Source of the DNA: Curtobacterium salicis
Lineage (GTDB): Bacteria > Actinomycetota > Actinomycetes > Actinomycetales > Microbacteriaceae
Direction of reading: 5' to 3'
DNA: 64,000 nucleotides
NCBI RefSeq assembly: GCF_011759505.1
Contig: NZ_JAAOYO010000002.1
Location: 826,500 to 890,499 of the forward strand
Position numbers and translations under genes: made by a program. The notes beneath the pieces were generated by a model. It saw nothing but the letters and a program-made list of their open reading frames with translations, did no database searches and was not told where the DNA came from. The first letter of the stretch is position 1, and the number at the start of each line of letters is the position of its first letter. This document shows, piece by piece, positions 24,179 through 32,437 of this stretch.

Positions 24179-25285
24179 TCAGCGTACCGGCCGCTCAGGA
24201 GCCGTCGTTGTGAGACGTTCCACAACGGCACCCGCGGTTTCGAGGAGCTTTGCGACAGCCTCGTGCTCGCCGATCGAGATCCGGATCCCCTCCGGTGCGA
24301 AGGCGCGGACGATGAGCCCGGCGTGCTCGAAGGCCTCGGCGGCGAACGCGGTGTGCTCACCCGTCGGCAGCCAGACGAAGTTGCCCTGCGCCTCCGGCAC
24401 GTCCCACCCCTGGGCGAGCAGTCCCGCGCGGATCCGGTCCCGCCGGTCGGCCAGTTCGGCGACCCGTTCCAGCAGCTCGCCCTCGCGCTCGAGACTGGCG
24501 AGTGCTGCCGCCTGTCCCTGGGCCGTGACGGACAGCGGGATGGCGCAGGCACGGACGGCGTCCAGGACGTATGCCGGTCCGAGCGCGTACCCGACGCGGA
24601 GGCCCGCCAGACCGTAGGCCTTCGAGAACGTCCGGAGCACCACGAGGTTCGGGTACCGCTCCAGCAGCGCCGGGCCCCGGACCGCGTCGACGTCGGTGAC
24701 GAACTCGGCGTAGGCCTCGTCGAGCACCACGAGCACCGTGGCCGGCACTCGGTCCATGAAGGCGGCGAACTCGGCTCCGGTGACGATCGGGCCGGTCGGG
24801 TTGTTCGGGGTGCAGACCAGGACCATCCGGGTCCGCTCGGTGACCGCGGCGGCCATCGCGTCGAGGTCGTGTCCACCGTCGGGACGGTTGGGGACCTGCA
24901 CGCTCGTGGCACCGGCGACCGTGACCACGCCCGGGTACGCCTCGAAGGAACGCCAGGCGTAGACGACCTCGTCGCCCGGGCCGGAGGTCGCCTTGGCCAG
25001 CTCGTGCAGGATCGCGACGCTGCCGGGTGCGACGTGCACCTCGTCGACGGTCGTGCCGAACCGGTTCGCGAGCACCGCACGGACGGCCAGCGCGGTCGCG
25101 TCCGGGTAGCGGTTGAACGCCGTCTGTGCGTGCACCGCCTCGACGACACCGGGGAGCGGCGGGAAGGGGTTCTCGTTGCTCGAGAGCTTCAGGGCGTCCG
25201 GAGCGGCCTGGCGTCCCTGCTTGTAGGGCGGCAGGACCGCGATCTCGGGTCGGATGTGCACGGTCTGCGCGGGCTGGTCGGTCAC
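24179..25285 (-). CDS. hisC: Class I/II aminotransferase, HisC-like
   Basis: 368 residues. [35 protein letters not shown] and the PLP-lysine motif [16 protein letters not shown] (about residues 225-240) mark the histidinol-phosphate/aromatic aminotransferase group. Being upstream of branched-chain dehydrogenase genes, it may instead feed 2-oxoacids to that complex, so the symbol is tentative. GTG 25285 lies 6 nt after a TACGCT -10 hexamer. Confidence 0.85.
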   Translation of the reverse strand: MTDQPAQTVHIRPEIAVLPPYKQGRQAAPDALKLSSNENPFPPLPGVVEAVHAQTAFNRYPDATALAVRAVLANRFGTTVDEVHVAPGSVAILHELAKATSGPGDEVVYAWRSFEAYPGVVTVAGATSVQVPNRPDGGHDLDAMAAAVTERTRMVLVCTPNNPTGPIVTGAEFAAFMDRVPATVLVVLDEAYAEFVTDVDAVRGPALLERYPNLVVLRTFSKAYGLAGLRVGYALGPAYVLDAVRACAIPLSVTAQGQAAALASLEREGELLERVAELADRRDRIRAGLLAQGWDVPEAQGNFVWLPTGEHTAFAAEAFEHAGLIVRAFAPEGIRISIGEHEAVAKLLETAGAVVERLTTTAPERPVR

Positions 25286-25291
25286 CGGGTC

Positions 25292-25297
25292 AGCGTA
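25292..25297 (-). promoter_or_regulatory. -10 element of leaderless hisC-bkd promoter
   Basis: Minus-strand TACGCT ends 6 nt before GTG 25285, and no Shine-Dalgarno sequence is present; probable leaderless start of the hisC-bkdABC unit. Confidence 0.5.
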
Positions 25298-25337
25298 CCG
25301 GCGTGACGTTCCGGGGACGGGCGGGCATCATGGGCCC

Positions 25338-25739
25338 ATGCGGTTCCTCGTCCGACTCGTCGTCAACGCCGTCGCCCTCTGGCTCACCACGCTCCTGGTG
25401 AGCGGGGTCGCCGTCGACTCCTTCGGGGACGGTGGTCCCGTCGAGACCGTCCTGACCTACCTGCTGGTCGCGCTGGTGTTCGGCATCGTGAACGCCGTGA
25501 TCGGCACGCTGATCCGGATCGTGGCGTTCCCCCTCTACATCCTGACGCTCGGGCTGATCTCGTTCGTCGTCAACGCGGTCCTGCTGCTCATCGTCGCCGG
25601 GGTCTCGTCCGGGCTGGGCTTCGGCCTGTCGGTGGACTCGTTCGGCTGGGGCATCGTCGGCGCCGTCGTGCTGGCCGTCTTCGCCTGGCTCGTCGGCCTG
25701 GTCGCCCGTCCGGTGCTCGGTGGCCGCGGTCGCGCCTGA
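25338..25739 (+). CDS. Phage-holin-4-like (DUF) small membrane protein
   Basis: 133 residues, four hydrophobic segments: RLVVNAVALWLTTLLVSGV, VFGIVNAVIGTLIRI, FPLYILTLGLISFVVNAVLL. This is the Phage_holin_4_2 / YvlD-type family, which despite the name is chromosomal and not tied to phage lysis. No phage genes are near. ATG 25338 is the only good start. Function unknown. Confidence 0.82.
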   Translation: MRFLVRLVVNAVALWLTTLLVSGVAVDSFGDGGPVETVLTYLLVALVFGIVNAVIGTLIRIVAFPLYILTLGLISFVVNAVLLLIVAGVSSGLGFGLSVDSFGWGIVGAVVLAVFAWLVGLVARPVLGGRGRA

Positions 25740-25842
25740 CCGCACGTCCGTCCGACCGGCTGGGCGCCCGGCCGCCGGGCAGCACCGTGGCGCCTGACGG
25801 ACCGGCATCGCGCCGGGCCCGCCGCTGGGCCATGATGTGCAC

Positions 25843-26361
25843 ATGACCATGGACGCCGGCGCCCCGTCGCCCTTCCGTGTCTCCTTCGTCTGCAGCGGCA
25901 ACATCTGCCGGTCCCCGATGGCCGAGATCGTCTTCGCGCAGGTCGCCGCCGATGCCGGCATGGCGGACCGGTTCGTGGTGCAGTCCGCGGGCACTGGGGA
26001 CTGGCACGTCGGCGAGCCGGCCGACGAGCGCACGATCGCAGCGCTCGCGGCACGCGGATACGATGGCAGCAGGCATCGCGCCCGTCAGTTCGACCCGGAC
26101 CGGTTCCCGGACCTCGACCTGGTGGTCGCACTCGACCGCTCCCACGAACGCATCCTGCGCTCGTGGGCCCCGACCATGGACGACGCCGCGAAGGTGACGC
26201 TCCTGTTGCGGTACGACGACGCCTGGCCTCAGCAGGCCGACGTGCCGGACCCGTACTACGCGGACCGACACGAGTTCGACCGGGTGCTCAGCACGGTCGA
26301 ACGGGCCTGCCGGGCGCTCTTCCACCAGCTCGAGCCGGCAGTCCGCCAGGGAGCCCCATGA
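25843..26361 (+). CDS. Low-molecular-weight protein tyrosine phosphatase
   Basis: 172 residues. The catalytic P-loop VCSGNICRSPM (Cys about 16, Arg about 22) is at the N-terminus, and the general-acid Asp is in VPDPYY. These act on phosphotyrosine, often in polysaccharide export control. GTG 25837 is a possible earlier start. Its stop overlaps the purB start (ATGA, 26358-26361). Confidence 0.93.
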   Translation: MTMDAGAPSPFRVSFVCSGNICRSPMAEIVFAQVAADAGMADRFVVQSAGTGDWHVGEPADERTIAALAARGYDGSRHRARQFDPDRFPDLDLVVALDRSHERILRSWAPTMDDAAKVTLLLRYDDAWPQQADVPDPYYADRHEFDRVLSTVERACRALFHQLEPAVRQGAP

Positions 26362-27743
26362 CCCCCCTTCCCCCGCAGCCGATCAGCCCGCTCGACGGGC
26401 GGTACTACCCGATCGTGCACACCGTGGGCGAGCACCTGTCCGAGGCCGGGCTCAACCGCGCCCGGATCCGGGTCGAGGTCGAGTGGCTCGTGTTCCTCAC
26501 CGACCACGCGATGTTCACGACCTCGCCGCTGTCCGTCGACGACAAGGCCGCGCTGCGTGCCCTCGTCGACGACTTCGGCCAGGACCAGATCGCAGAGCTC
26601 GCCGAGATCGAGGCGACCACACGCCACGACGTCAAGGCGGTCGAGTACTTCGTCCGCCGTCGTCTCAGCGACCTGGGTCTCGACGCCGTCGCCGAGCTGA
26701 CGCACTTCGCCGCCACCAGCGAGGACGTCAACAACCTCTCCTACGCGCTGACCGTCCGCGACGCCGTCGAGCACGTCTGGTTGCCGTCCGCACGCGCGGT
26801 CGTGGAGCGCCTGCGGGAGATGGCCACGAGCCTCCGGGCCGTCCCGATGCTCTCGCACACGCACGGTCAGCCCGCGACGCCGACCACCCTCGGCAAGGAG
26901 ATCGCGGTCGTCGTCTACCGCGTCGAGCGGATCCTGTCGCAGGTCGAGCGCGGCGAGTACCTCGGCAAGTTCTCCGGCGCGACCGGCACGTTCTCGGCAC
27001 ACCTCGCCGCCGACCCGGAAGCCGACTGGCCAGCGCTGTCGAAGGAGTTCGTGGAGGGCCTCGGCCTGACGTGGAACCCGCTGACGACGCAGATCGAGTC
27101 GCACGACTGGCAGGCCGAGCTGTACGACCGGGTGCGGCACGCGAACCGCGTCCTGCACAACCTGGCGACCGACGTGTGGACCTACATCTCGATGGGGTAC
27201 TTCACGCAGATCCCGGTCGCGGGTGCGACGGGGTCGTCGACGATGCCGCACAAGATCAACCCGATCCGGTTCGAGAACGCCGAGGCGAACCTCGAGATCT
27301 CGTCGGCGCTGTTCTCCACGCTGTCCGAGACGCTCGTCACGAGCCGTCTGCAGCGCGACCTGACGGACTCCACGACGCAGCGCAACATCGGCGTCGCGTT
27401 CGGGCACTCGCTGCTCGCGCTCGACAACCTGCGCCGCGGCCTGGGCGAGATCGCGGTCAACGAGACCCGCCTGGCCGAGGACCTCGACCACAACTGGGAG
27501 GTCCTGGCCGAGGCGATCCAGACCGTCATCCGCGCCGAGGTCACCGCCGGGCAGTCCGACATCGAGGACCCGTACGCGATGCTCAAGGAGCTCACCCGGG
27601 GCAAGCGGATCGGGCGGCAGGAGCTCGTGGCGTTCGTGAACGGGCTGGACGTTTCCGACGCCGCCAAGGCCCGGCTGACGAACCTCACCCCGGCGACCTA
27701 CACGGGGCTGGCGGACGAACTCGTCGACCACCTCGAGGTCTGA
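26358..27743 (+). CDS. purB: Adenylosuccinate lyase
   Basis: 461 residues of the longer E. coli-type PurB. ISPLDGRYYPIV at the start, LSHTHGQPATPTTLGKE, and the fumarase/aspartase signature GSSTMPHKINPI (about 290-302) are present. It makes AMP from adenylosuccinate and AICAR from SAICAR in purine synthesis. Coupled to the phosphatase gene by ATGA overlap. Confidence 0.97.
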   Translation: MTPLPPQPISPLDGRYYPIVHTVGEHLSEAGLNRARIRVEVEWLVFLTDHAMFTTSPLSVDDKAALRALVDDFGQDQIAELAEIEATTRHDVKAVEYFVRRRLSDLGLDAVAELTHFAATSEDVNNLSYALTVRDAVEHVWLPSARAVVERLREMATSLRAVPMLSHTHGQPATPTTLGKEIAVVVYRVERILSQVERGEYLGKFSGATGTFSAHLAADPEADWPALSKEFVEGLGLTWNPLTTQIESHDWQAELYDRVRHANRVLHNLATDVWTYISMGYFTQIPVAGATGSSTMPHKINPIRFENAEANLEISSALFSTLSETLVTSRLQRDLTDSTTQRNIGVAFGHSLLALDNLRRGLGEIAVNETRLAEDLDHNWEVLAEAIQTVIRAEVTAGQSDIEDPYAMLKELTRGKRIGRQELVAFVNGLDVSDAAKARLTNLTPATYTGLADELVDHLEV

Positions 27744-27786
27744 GCCCGGCGGACGTCCGGCCCTTTGCGGATACACAGGGGACTGC

Positions 27787-27823
27787 TACGTTCAGTGCAC
27801 TGAGCAACGCTCAGGCCGGGGGG
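27787..27823 (+). promoter_or_regulatory. Promoter and 5' hairpin plus G-run, first secreted-protein gene
   Basis: TACGTT (27787-27792) fits a -10 box. It is followed by the hairpin CTGAGC-AAC-GCTCAG (27800-27814) and GGGGGG (27818-27823). A very similar CTGAG hairpin and G-run lies at 30001-30021 before the related gene. Confidence 0.5.
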
Positions 27824-27859
27824 CGTCGTGGTCGACTGCATCCCGCTCACCATGACCGG

Positions 27860-29122
27860 ATGGACCCCATCACCGTGTTTCGTTCCCGCACCGCCGCGGC
27901 CGCCCTCGGCGTCTGTGTGCTCGGCGTCACCGCCGCGCTCGTCCCCACCGTCTCGAACGCCGCGGACGACTCCACCGTCGCCGCGACCCCGACCGTGACG
28001 TGGGCGGACGGCGCCGACGACTTCACCGCGCTCGACATCGAGTCCGAGTCGCCCGCGATCCCGGCCGGCTGGTCCTGGTTCGGCCTCGACGAGAGCAGCG
28101 ACGGGCCCGCCGACTCGATCGACGACGTCGCCACCTTCGGGGCCGACGGCGTCACCGCGAAGGACGACGCCGCCGTCTACCTGCTGCACGGGTTCTCGGA
28201 GACCGTGACGCCCGCCGCGCTGCCGGCGGTCGTCGCGGACGCGCGCGCCGAAGCGGGGACGAACTCGCTCGTCGCACTGCTCGTCGCCGACGCGGACGAC
28301 CCGACCACGGTCGTCACCACCGCGTTCGCGGTGACCGACCTGGACGGGGCGGGCACCGAGTGGGCGTACGAGGACGACGGCGACGAGTCGACCGCCGACC
28401 TCGCGGCCGACCTCGCCGACGACGACCGCGTGGTCTTCGGCTACATGGTCGGCCTCGTCGGCCAGGGGCTGACGGCCGTCGAGCCCGACCCGGCTCCCGA
28501 GGCGCCGGCCCCGGAGCCCACGACCGACCCGACCGCTGCACCGACGGCCGCGCCGACCGCTGCGCCGACGGTCGCCCCGACCACCGCGCCGACGCCGGCC
28601 CCGACCGTGGCTCCCTCCACCGCACCGACGTCGCCGCTGAGCTCCGGACTGCAGCGCTTCCTGCCGCCGCAGTCCGTCGACGGTGCACGCGCCTTCCGCG
28701 CCACGGTGGACGCAGCGGACGCGGGCATCGCGAGCCTGCGTCTCGGTGACACCACGACGTACTTCACGCCGGAGCCGACCGCCGCCGTGTCCGTCGCTGC
28801 GCCGACGCTCACGCTCGCCCAGGCCACGACGACCGGGTTCGCGGTCACCGGCTCCGGCTTCGCCCCCGGCGAGACGATCACGGTCGGTCTCGTGCAGGGC
28901 GAGTCCGGCGACGAACTGCCGGGCACCCTCCTGGCGGACGCCGACGGTGACGTCACCGGCACGGTCGTGCTGCCCGCCGCCGCCACCGTCGGCGACTGGT
29001 CACTCGTCCTGCTCGGCGCCTCCTCGGGCCAGCGTGCGGCCGCGACGATCACCGTGACGGCCGGCCCCGCGACGGCCCCGGCCGCGACCCCGGTCACGGG
29101 TCGGGCGACCTTCACCGGCTGA
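27860..29122 (+). CDS. Secreted repeat-linker protein, paralogue A
   Basis: 420 residues, not matched to a named family. Signal peptide about residues 1-34 ending SNAAD. An N-terminal domain (about 40-200) is acidic and Trp-containing. Then a Pro/Thr/Ala linker of PTxxPT repeats (about 215-260), a YFTPEPT motif (about 300), an Ig-like stretch with GSGFAPGETI, and the C-terminus PAATPVTGRATFTG. The tail has no membrane anchor. The second half is shared with the protein at 30091. Next gene, an L,D-transpeptidase, starts 3 nt after its stop. Confidence 0.75.
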   Translation: MDPITVFRSRTAAAALGVCVLGVTAALVPTVSNAADDSTVAATPTVTWADGADDFTALDIESESPAIPAGWSWFGLDESSDGPADSIDDVATFGADGVTAKDDAAVYLLHGFSETVTPAALPAVVADARAEAGTNSLVALLVADADDPTTVVTTAFAVTDLDGAGTEWAYEDDGDESTADLAADLADDDRVVFGYMVGLVGQGLTAVEPDPAPEAPAPEPTTDPTAAPTAAPTAAPTVAPTTAPTPAPTVAPSTAPTSPLSSGLQRFLPPQSVDGARAFRATVDAADAGIASLRLGDTTTYFTPEPTAAVSVAAPTLTLAQATTTGFAVTGSGFAPGETITVGLVQGESGDELPGTLLADADGDVTGTVVLPAAATVGDWSLVLLGASSGQRAAATITVTAGPATAPAATPVTGRATFTG

Positions 29123-29125
29123 CCC

Positions 29126-29935
29126 TTGCCGTTCCTCCCGACCGAGCCACGGCGGCGCGCGACCCTCGTCGCCGCCGCCGTGGCCGTCGTCTGCGCCGGG
29201 GTCGTCGCCGTCGCCGTGTCGACCACGCTGTCCACCGGTGCCCCGTCCCCGACCCGGTCCGCGGTCGCCGCCAGCGCCCCGGCGACACGGACACCCACAC
29301 CGACACCGTCCGCCGCGCCGCAGGACCCGAACGCCGTCGACGCGCCTGCGACGACGACGGTCGCCGCGGCGACCGGCAGCGCCGTCCCGGTCAGCCCGTC
29401 CCCGGGGGCGGCCGCCACGACGAGCGTCGCCAACCCGCAGCCGTCCGGCGCGCCGCTCGTCCTCCGCGTCACCGACCAACAGGACGGGTGGGTGCAGGTG
29501 CAGCTCGCCCAGCGCCCGAACGGCAGCACCGGTTGGGTGCCGTCGTCCTCGGTCCGCCTGTCCACCACGCCGTACGCGATCGTCGTCACCGAGGCGACGA
29601 ACACGCTCGACCTGTACCGCGCCGGCGAGGTCGTCGACAGCTACCCGGTCGCGACCGGGACGGGAGGGACGCCGACGCCCGTCGGGCACTTCGCGTTGAC
29701 GGAGCTGCTCGCCCCGACGAACGGCGGGTACGGCCCGTACGCGTACGGCACGACGGCGTTCTCCGACGTGCTCAACTCCTTCGGCGGGGGTCCGGGGCAG
29801 ATCGGGCTGCACGGCACCGACGACGCCTCGAGCATCGGCACGGACGCCTCGCACGGGTGCATCCGGATGCGGAACGACGACATCACGGCACTCGCCGAGC
29901 TGCTGCCGCTCGGCACCCCGCTGCAGGTGCGCTGA
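29126..29935 (+). CDS. L,D-transpeptidase (YkuD domain)
   Basis: 269 residues. N-terminal signal-anchor helix (about 10-33), Pro/Thr/Ala-rich linker (about 35-105), and a C-terminal YkuD domain with the catalytic motif HGTDDASSIG...SHGCIRM; catalytic Cys about 245, His in SHGC. A short SH3-like segment (DGWVQVQ, GWVPSSSVRL) precedes it. It makes 3-3 peptidoglycan cross-links or attaches proteins. The likely start is TTG 29126, only 3 nt after the previous stop, which suggests coupled translation. Confidence 0.88.
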   Translation: MPFLPTEPRRRATLVAAAVAVVCAGVVAVAVSTTLSTGAPSPTRSAVAASAPATRTPTPTPSAAPQDPNAVDAPATTTVAAATGSAVPVSPSPGAAATTSVANPQPSGAPLVLRVTDQQDGWVQVQLAQRPNGSTGWVPSSSVRLSTTPYAIVVTEATNTLDLYRAGEVVDSYPVATGTGGTPTPVGHFALTELLAPTNGGYGPYAYGTTAFSDVLNSFGGGPGQIGLHGTDDASSIGTDASHGCIRMRNDDITALAELLPLGTPLQVR

Positions 29936-29993
29936 CCGGCGGCGGCCGGGTCCTGCGGCGCGGTCCGCAGTGCTTCCGTCCGCGACCGATCCT

Positions 29994-30021
29994 CACTATG
30001 CTGAGCGAGGACTCAGGGGGG
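29994..30021 (+). promoter_or_regulatory. Promoter-like element with CTGAG hairpin and G-run, second secreted-protein gene
   Basis: CACTAT (29994-29999) or TATGCT (29997-30002) could be the -10 box; CTGAG...CTCAG (30001-30016) then a G-run to 30021 mirror the element at 27787-27823. Confidence 0.4.
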
Positions 30022-30090
30022 CCGCATCGCCGCGGGAACCGGTGGTCTGCGTCGCGCCCCGCTCGGGTGCCCGTCCCCGGAAGCGAGCCC

Positions 30091-31173
30091 ATGCGCCGTC
30101 CCACCGTCATCACCGCAGTCGCGGTGTCCGTCCTCAGCGCCGCCCTCGTCGGCCTGCCCGCCGTCGCGAGTGCGGACGCACCGGCGTCCGTCACCGCCGC
30201 TGCGGCCACCACGCCCGCCCAGGGCGCACCGCGCTCCGGCGCCGAGTGGATCGCCCAGGACGACCTCACCACCGTGACGCCCGGCGCGTTCCCCGGCGGC
30301 TGGTTCACCACCGGCCCGACCACGTCGGACGTCGACGGACTGGCGCTGCCGACCGGCACGCTCGTCGGGCACGCGCGGACCGGTTCCGCGGCGACCGACC
30401 TCACCGCCGTCCACTCGCGCGCCGCCGCTACCCAGTTCGGCCTCGGCCTCCCGACCGCCGACCTCCGCGCGGCCACCGGTGGGACGCGCTACGCGCTGCT
30501 CCTCGACCTCGCCGGCTCCACCGACAACACCACGCCGGCCGTGCTCAGCGCGGCCGAGGCCGGCACGCAGGGCGTCGACGGCCGGTGGCGCTCCTCGGTC
30601 GTCATCGGCACGATCGCTGCGGGCAGTGCGGCGACGCTCGCCGAGTTCCAGGCGCAGATCGCCGACACCACCCCGGACGCCACCATCAACGGGTACGGGG
30701 CGATCGCACGCACCGCCCCGGGCACGGTGGCCGGCATCCTCGGCAACGGCACGGACTCGTACTTCACCCCCGAGCCGACCGGCACGGTGGCGGTCCCGAC
30801 GCCCCTGACGCCGTCGGTCCTCCGGGCGAACGGGCTGGCCGTCGACGGCACCGGGTTCCTGCCGGGTGAGCAGGTCTCCGTCTTCCTGCTCCTGCCGGAC
30901 CTGGAGATCGTCCCCGACTCGAACGTGTTCACGGCCGACGGGACCGGCGCGTTCGCCGGGCAGGCCACCTTCCAGGCGTCCGCGCCCTCGAGCGAGTACC
31001 GACTGGTCTTCGAGGGGCTCGAGTCCGGCGTCAGCGTCAGCGTCGCGCTGACCATCACCGAGGACCCCGCCACCGGGGTCGTACCGCCGGTCGCGACGCC
31101 GACCCCCGCGGCCGTGCCCGGCACCGCCCCCGCCGCGACCCCGGTCGCCGGGACGGCGGCCTTCACCGGCTGA
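30091..31173 (+). CDS. Secreted repeat-linker protein, paralogue B
   Basis: 360 residues, not matched to a named family. Signal peptide about 1-29 (VASADA). Same order of features as the protein at 27860: an N-terminal domain with AEWIAQDDLTTV, the motif SYFTPEPT (about residue 229), GTGFLPGEQVSV in an Ig-like stretch, and the C-terminus APAATPVAGTAAFTG. It lacks the long PTxxPT linker. No anchor after the final FTG. A strong terminator follows. Confidence 0.75.
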   Translation: MRRPTVITAVAVSVLSAALVGLPAVASADAPASVTAAAATTPAQGAPRSGAEWIAQDDLTTVTPGAFPGGWFTTGPTTSDVDGLALPTGTLVGHARTGSAATDLTAVHSRAAATQFGLGLPTADLRAATGGTRYALLLDLAGSTDNTTPAVLSAAEAGTQGVDGRWRSSVVIGTIAAGSAATLAEFQAQIADTTPDATINGYGAIARTAPGTVAGILGNGTDSYFTPEPTGTVAVPTPLTPSVLRANGLAVDGTGFLPGEQVSVFLLLPDLEIVPDSNVFTADGTGAFAGQATFQASAPSSEYRLVFEGLESGVSVSVALTITEDPATGVVPPVATPTPAAVPGTAPAATPVAGTAAFTG

Positions 31174-31189
31174 GCCGACGTCACCCACG

Positions 31190-31235
31190 ACGACGCGGGG
31201 CGTCCCTCCCACCCGGGAGGGACGCCCCGCGTCGT
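31190..31235. terminator. Bidirectional terminator
   Basis: Perfect 21-bp arms (ACGACGCGGGGCGTCCCTCCC and its complement) with a 4-nt loop between convergent genes ending at 31173 and 31240. Confidence 0.88.
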
Positions 31236-31239
31236 CCGT

Positions 31240-32403
31240 TCAGCTGGCGGGTGTGCGCGCCAACAGGCCGGTGACCGTCCGCACCCAGCGGCGTCGGAAC
31301 GCCCGGGCGAGCGTCGTCTCACCGCGACAGAAGCGGATGAAGTACCGCCGGCCGAACCCGGTCTTCGCGATGAGGAAGTGGAAGGCGCCCGGGAACCGGG
31401 TGAACACGCGCAGCAGCTGCTCGCCGGCGACGATCTCGGGGACGAGCTCGGCCTGCACCCGCGACGCGTAGCGGTCGAGCGCCGCGGGGTCGCCACCGGC
31501 GTGTGCGGCGGCCGCCTCCCCGGCCCACTCGCCGGAGCGCAGGGCGAACGAGATCCCCTCGCGCGTCCACGGTTCGAGCAGCCCGGCGGTCTCGCCGGCG
31601 AGGACGACCGTGCCGCGTCGCAGCGGCGAACCGCTCGTGCGCCACTGGGTCAGGTGACCGCTGCTCCGGTCCTGGTCGCTCGGGTGCAGGCCGAGACGCT
31701 CGATCCAGTCGTCCAGGTAACGGCGGGTCTGGTCGGCGTGGCCCTTCCGCTCGATGACGCCGACCGTCAGGGTGTCCGACTTCGGGAAGAGCCAGGCGTA
31801 GGTGCCGGGGTGCGGTCCCCAGTCCAGGAGCAGACCGGTGGCAGCGTCCTCGGGGCGACGGGGTACCTCGACCTCGAGGCCGAGGTCGGTGGCCGCCATC
31901 ACGGCACCGACGTACCGACCGACGCGACCGCCGGAACCGTCGGCACCGACGACGACCCGCGCGACGAGCTCCTCGCCGTCCGACAGGGTCAGACGGGTGC
32001 GACCGTCCTCGTCGGCGAGCGCGCGGACGTTCGCACCGTCGCGGAACACGACACCGGCCTCCGTCGCCGCGTCGACGTTCGCCTGGTCGAACCGCTCCCG
32101 GTCCACCATGGCGACGAACGGCGACTCGGTCCGGACCCGGGTCACGCGGCCCATCCGGTGCGAGAACCCGACCTCGGGCAGGTCCGCCTCGATCGTCGCG
32201 AGGGCCTGCGCGGTGAGGCGGCTCCGCGACTGGCCGATGATGCCTCCGCCGCAGGTCTTGTACCGGGGGAAGACGGCCTTGTCGAGCAGCAGGACCCGTG
32301 CGCCGCCGCGTGCCGCGGACCGGGCGGCCGTCGCCCCGGCGGGACCGGCTCCGACGACCACGACGTCCCAGTGCTGATCCGCGTCCGTGTCCGTGTCCCG
32401 CAT
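31240..32403 (-). CDS. Geranylgeranyl-reductase-family FAD oxidoreductase
   Basis: 387 residues. FAD Rossmann motif DVVVVGAGPAGATAARSAARGG (in parts) at the N-terminus, FPRYKTCGGGI typical of geranylgeranyl reductases, VVGADGSGGRVGRYVG, and VLAGETAGLLEPWTREGISFAL in the C-terminal FAD motif. Family members saturate isoprenoid chains such as menaquinone or lipid tails. Isolated gene; substrate not deducible. ATG 32403 is preceded on the minus strand by TAGGCT, 8 nt upstream. Confidence 0.87.
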   Translation of the reverse strand: MRDTDTDADQHWDVVVVGAGPAGATAARSAARGGARVLLLDKAVFPRYKTCGGGIIGQSRSRLTAQALATIEADLPEVGFSHRMGRVTRVRTESPFVAMVDRERFDQANVDAATEAGVVFRDGANVRALADEDGRTRLTLSDGEELVARVVVGADGSGGRVGRYVGAVMAATDLGLEVEVPRRPEDAATGLLLDWGPHPGTYAWLFPKSDTLTVGVIERKGHADQTRRYLDDWIERLGLHPSDQDRSSGHLTQWRTSGSPLRRGTVVLAGETAGLLEPWTREGISFALRSGEWAGEAAAAHAGGDPAALDRYASRVQAELVPEIVAGEQLLRVFTRFPGAFHFLIAKTGFGRRYFIRFCRGETTLARAFRRRWVRTVTGLLARTPAS

Positions 32404-32437
32404 GGGGCCAGAGCCTACCGGCGGTCCGGCGACCACC

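Noticed and set aside
25338..25739. Prophage remnant suggested by a holin-like gene
   Set aside because: The Phage_holin_4_2 family is commonly chromosomal, and no integrase, capsid, terminase or att repeats are nearby.
29994..30090. c-di-AMP (ydaO-type) riboswitch upstream of the secreted protein
   Set aside because: Cell-wall gene context and G-rich segments prompted the idea, but the conserved ydaO core elements are not present.
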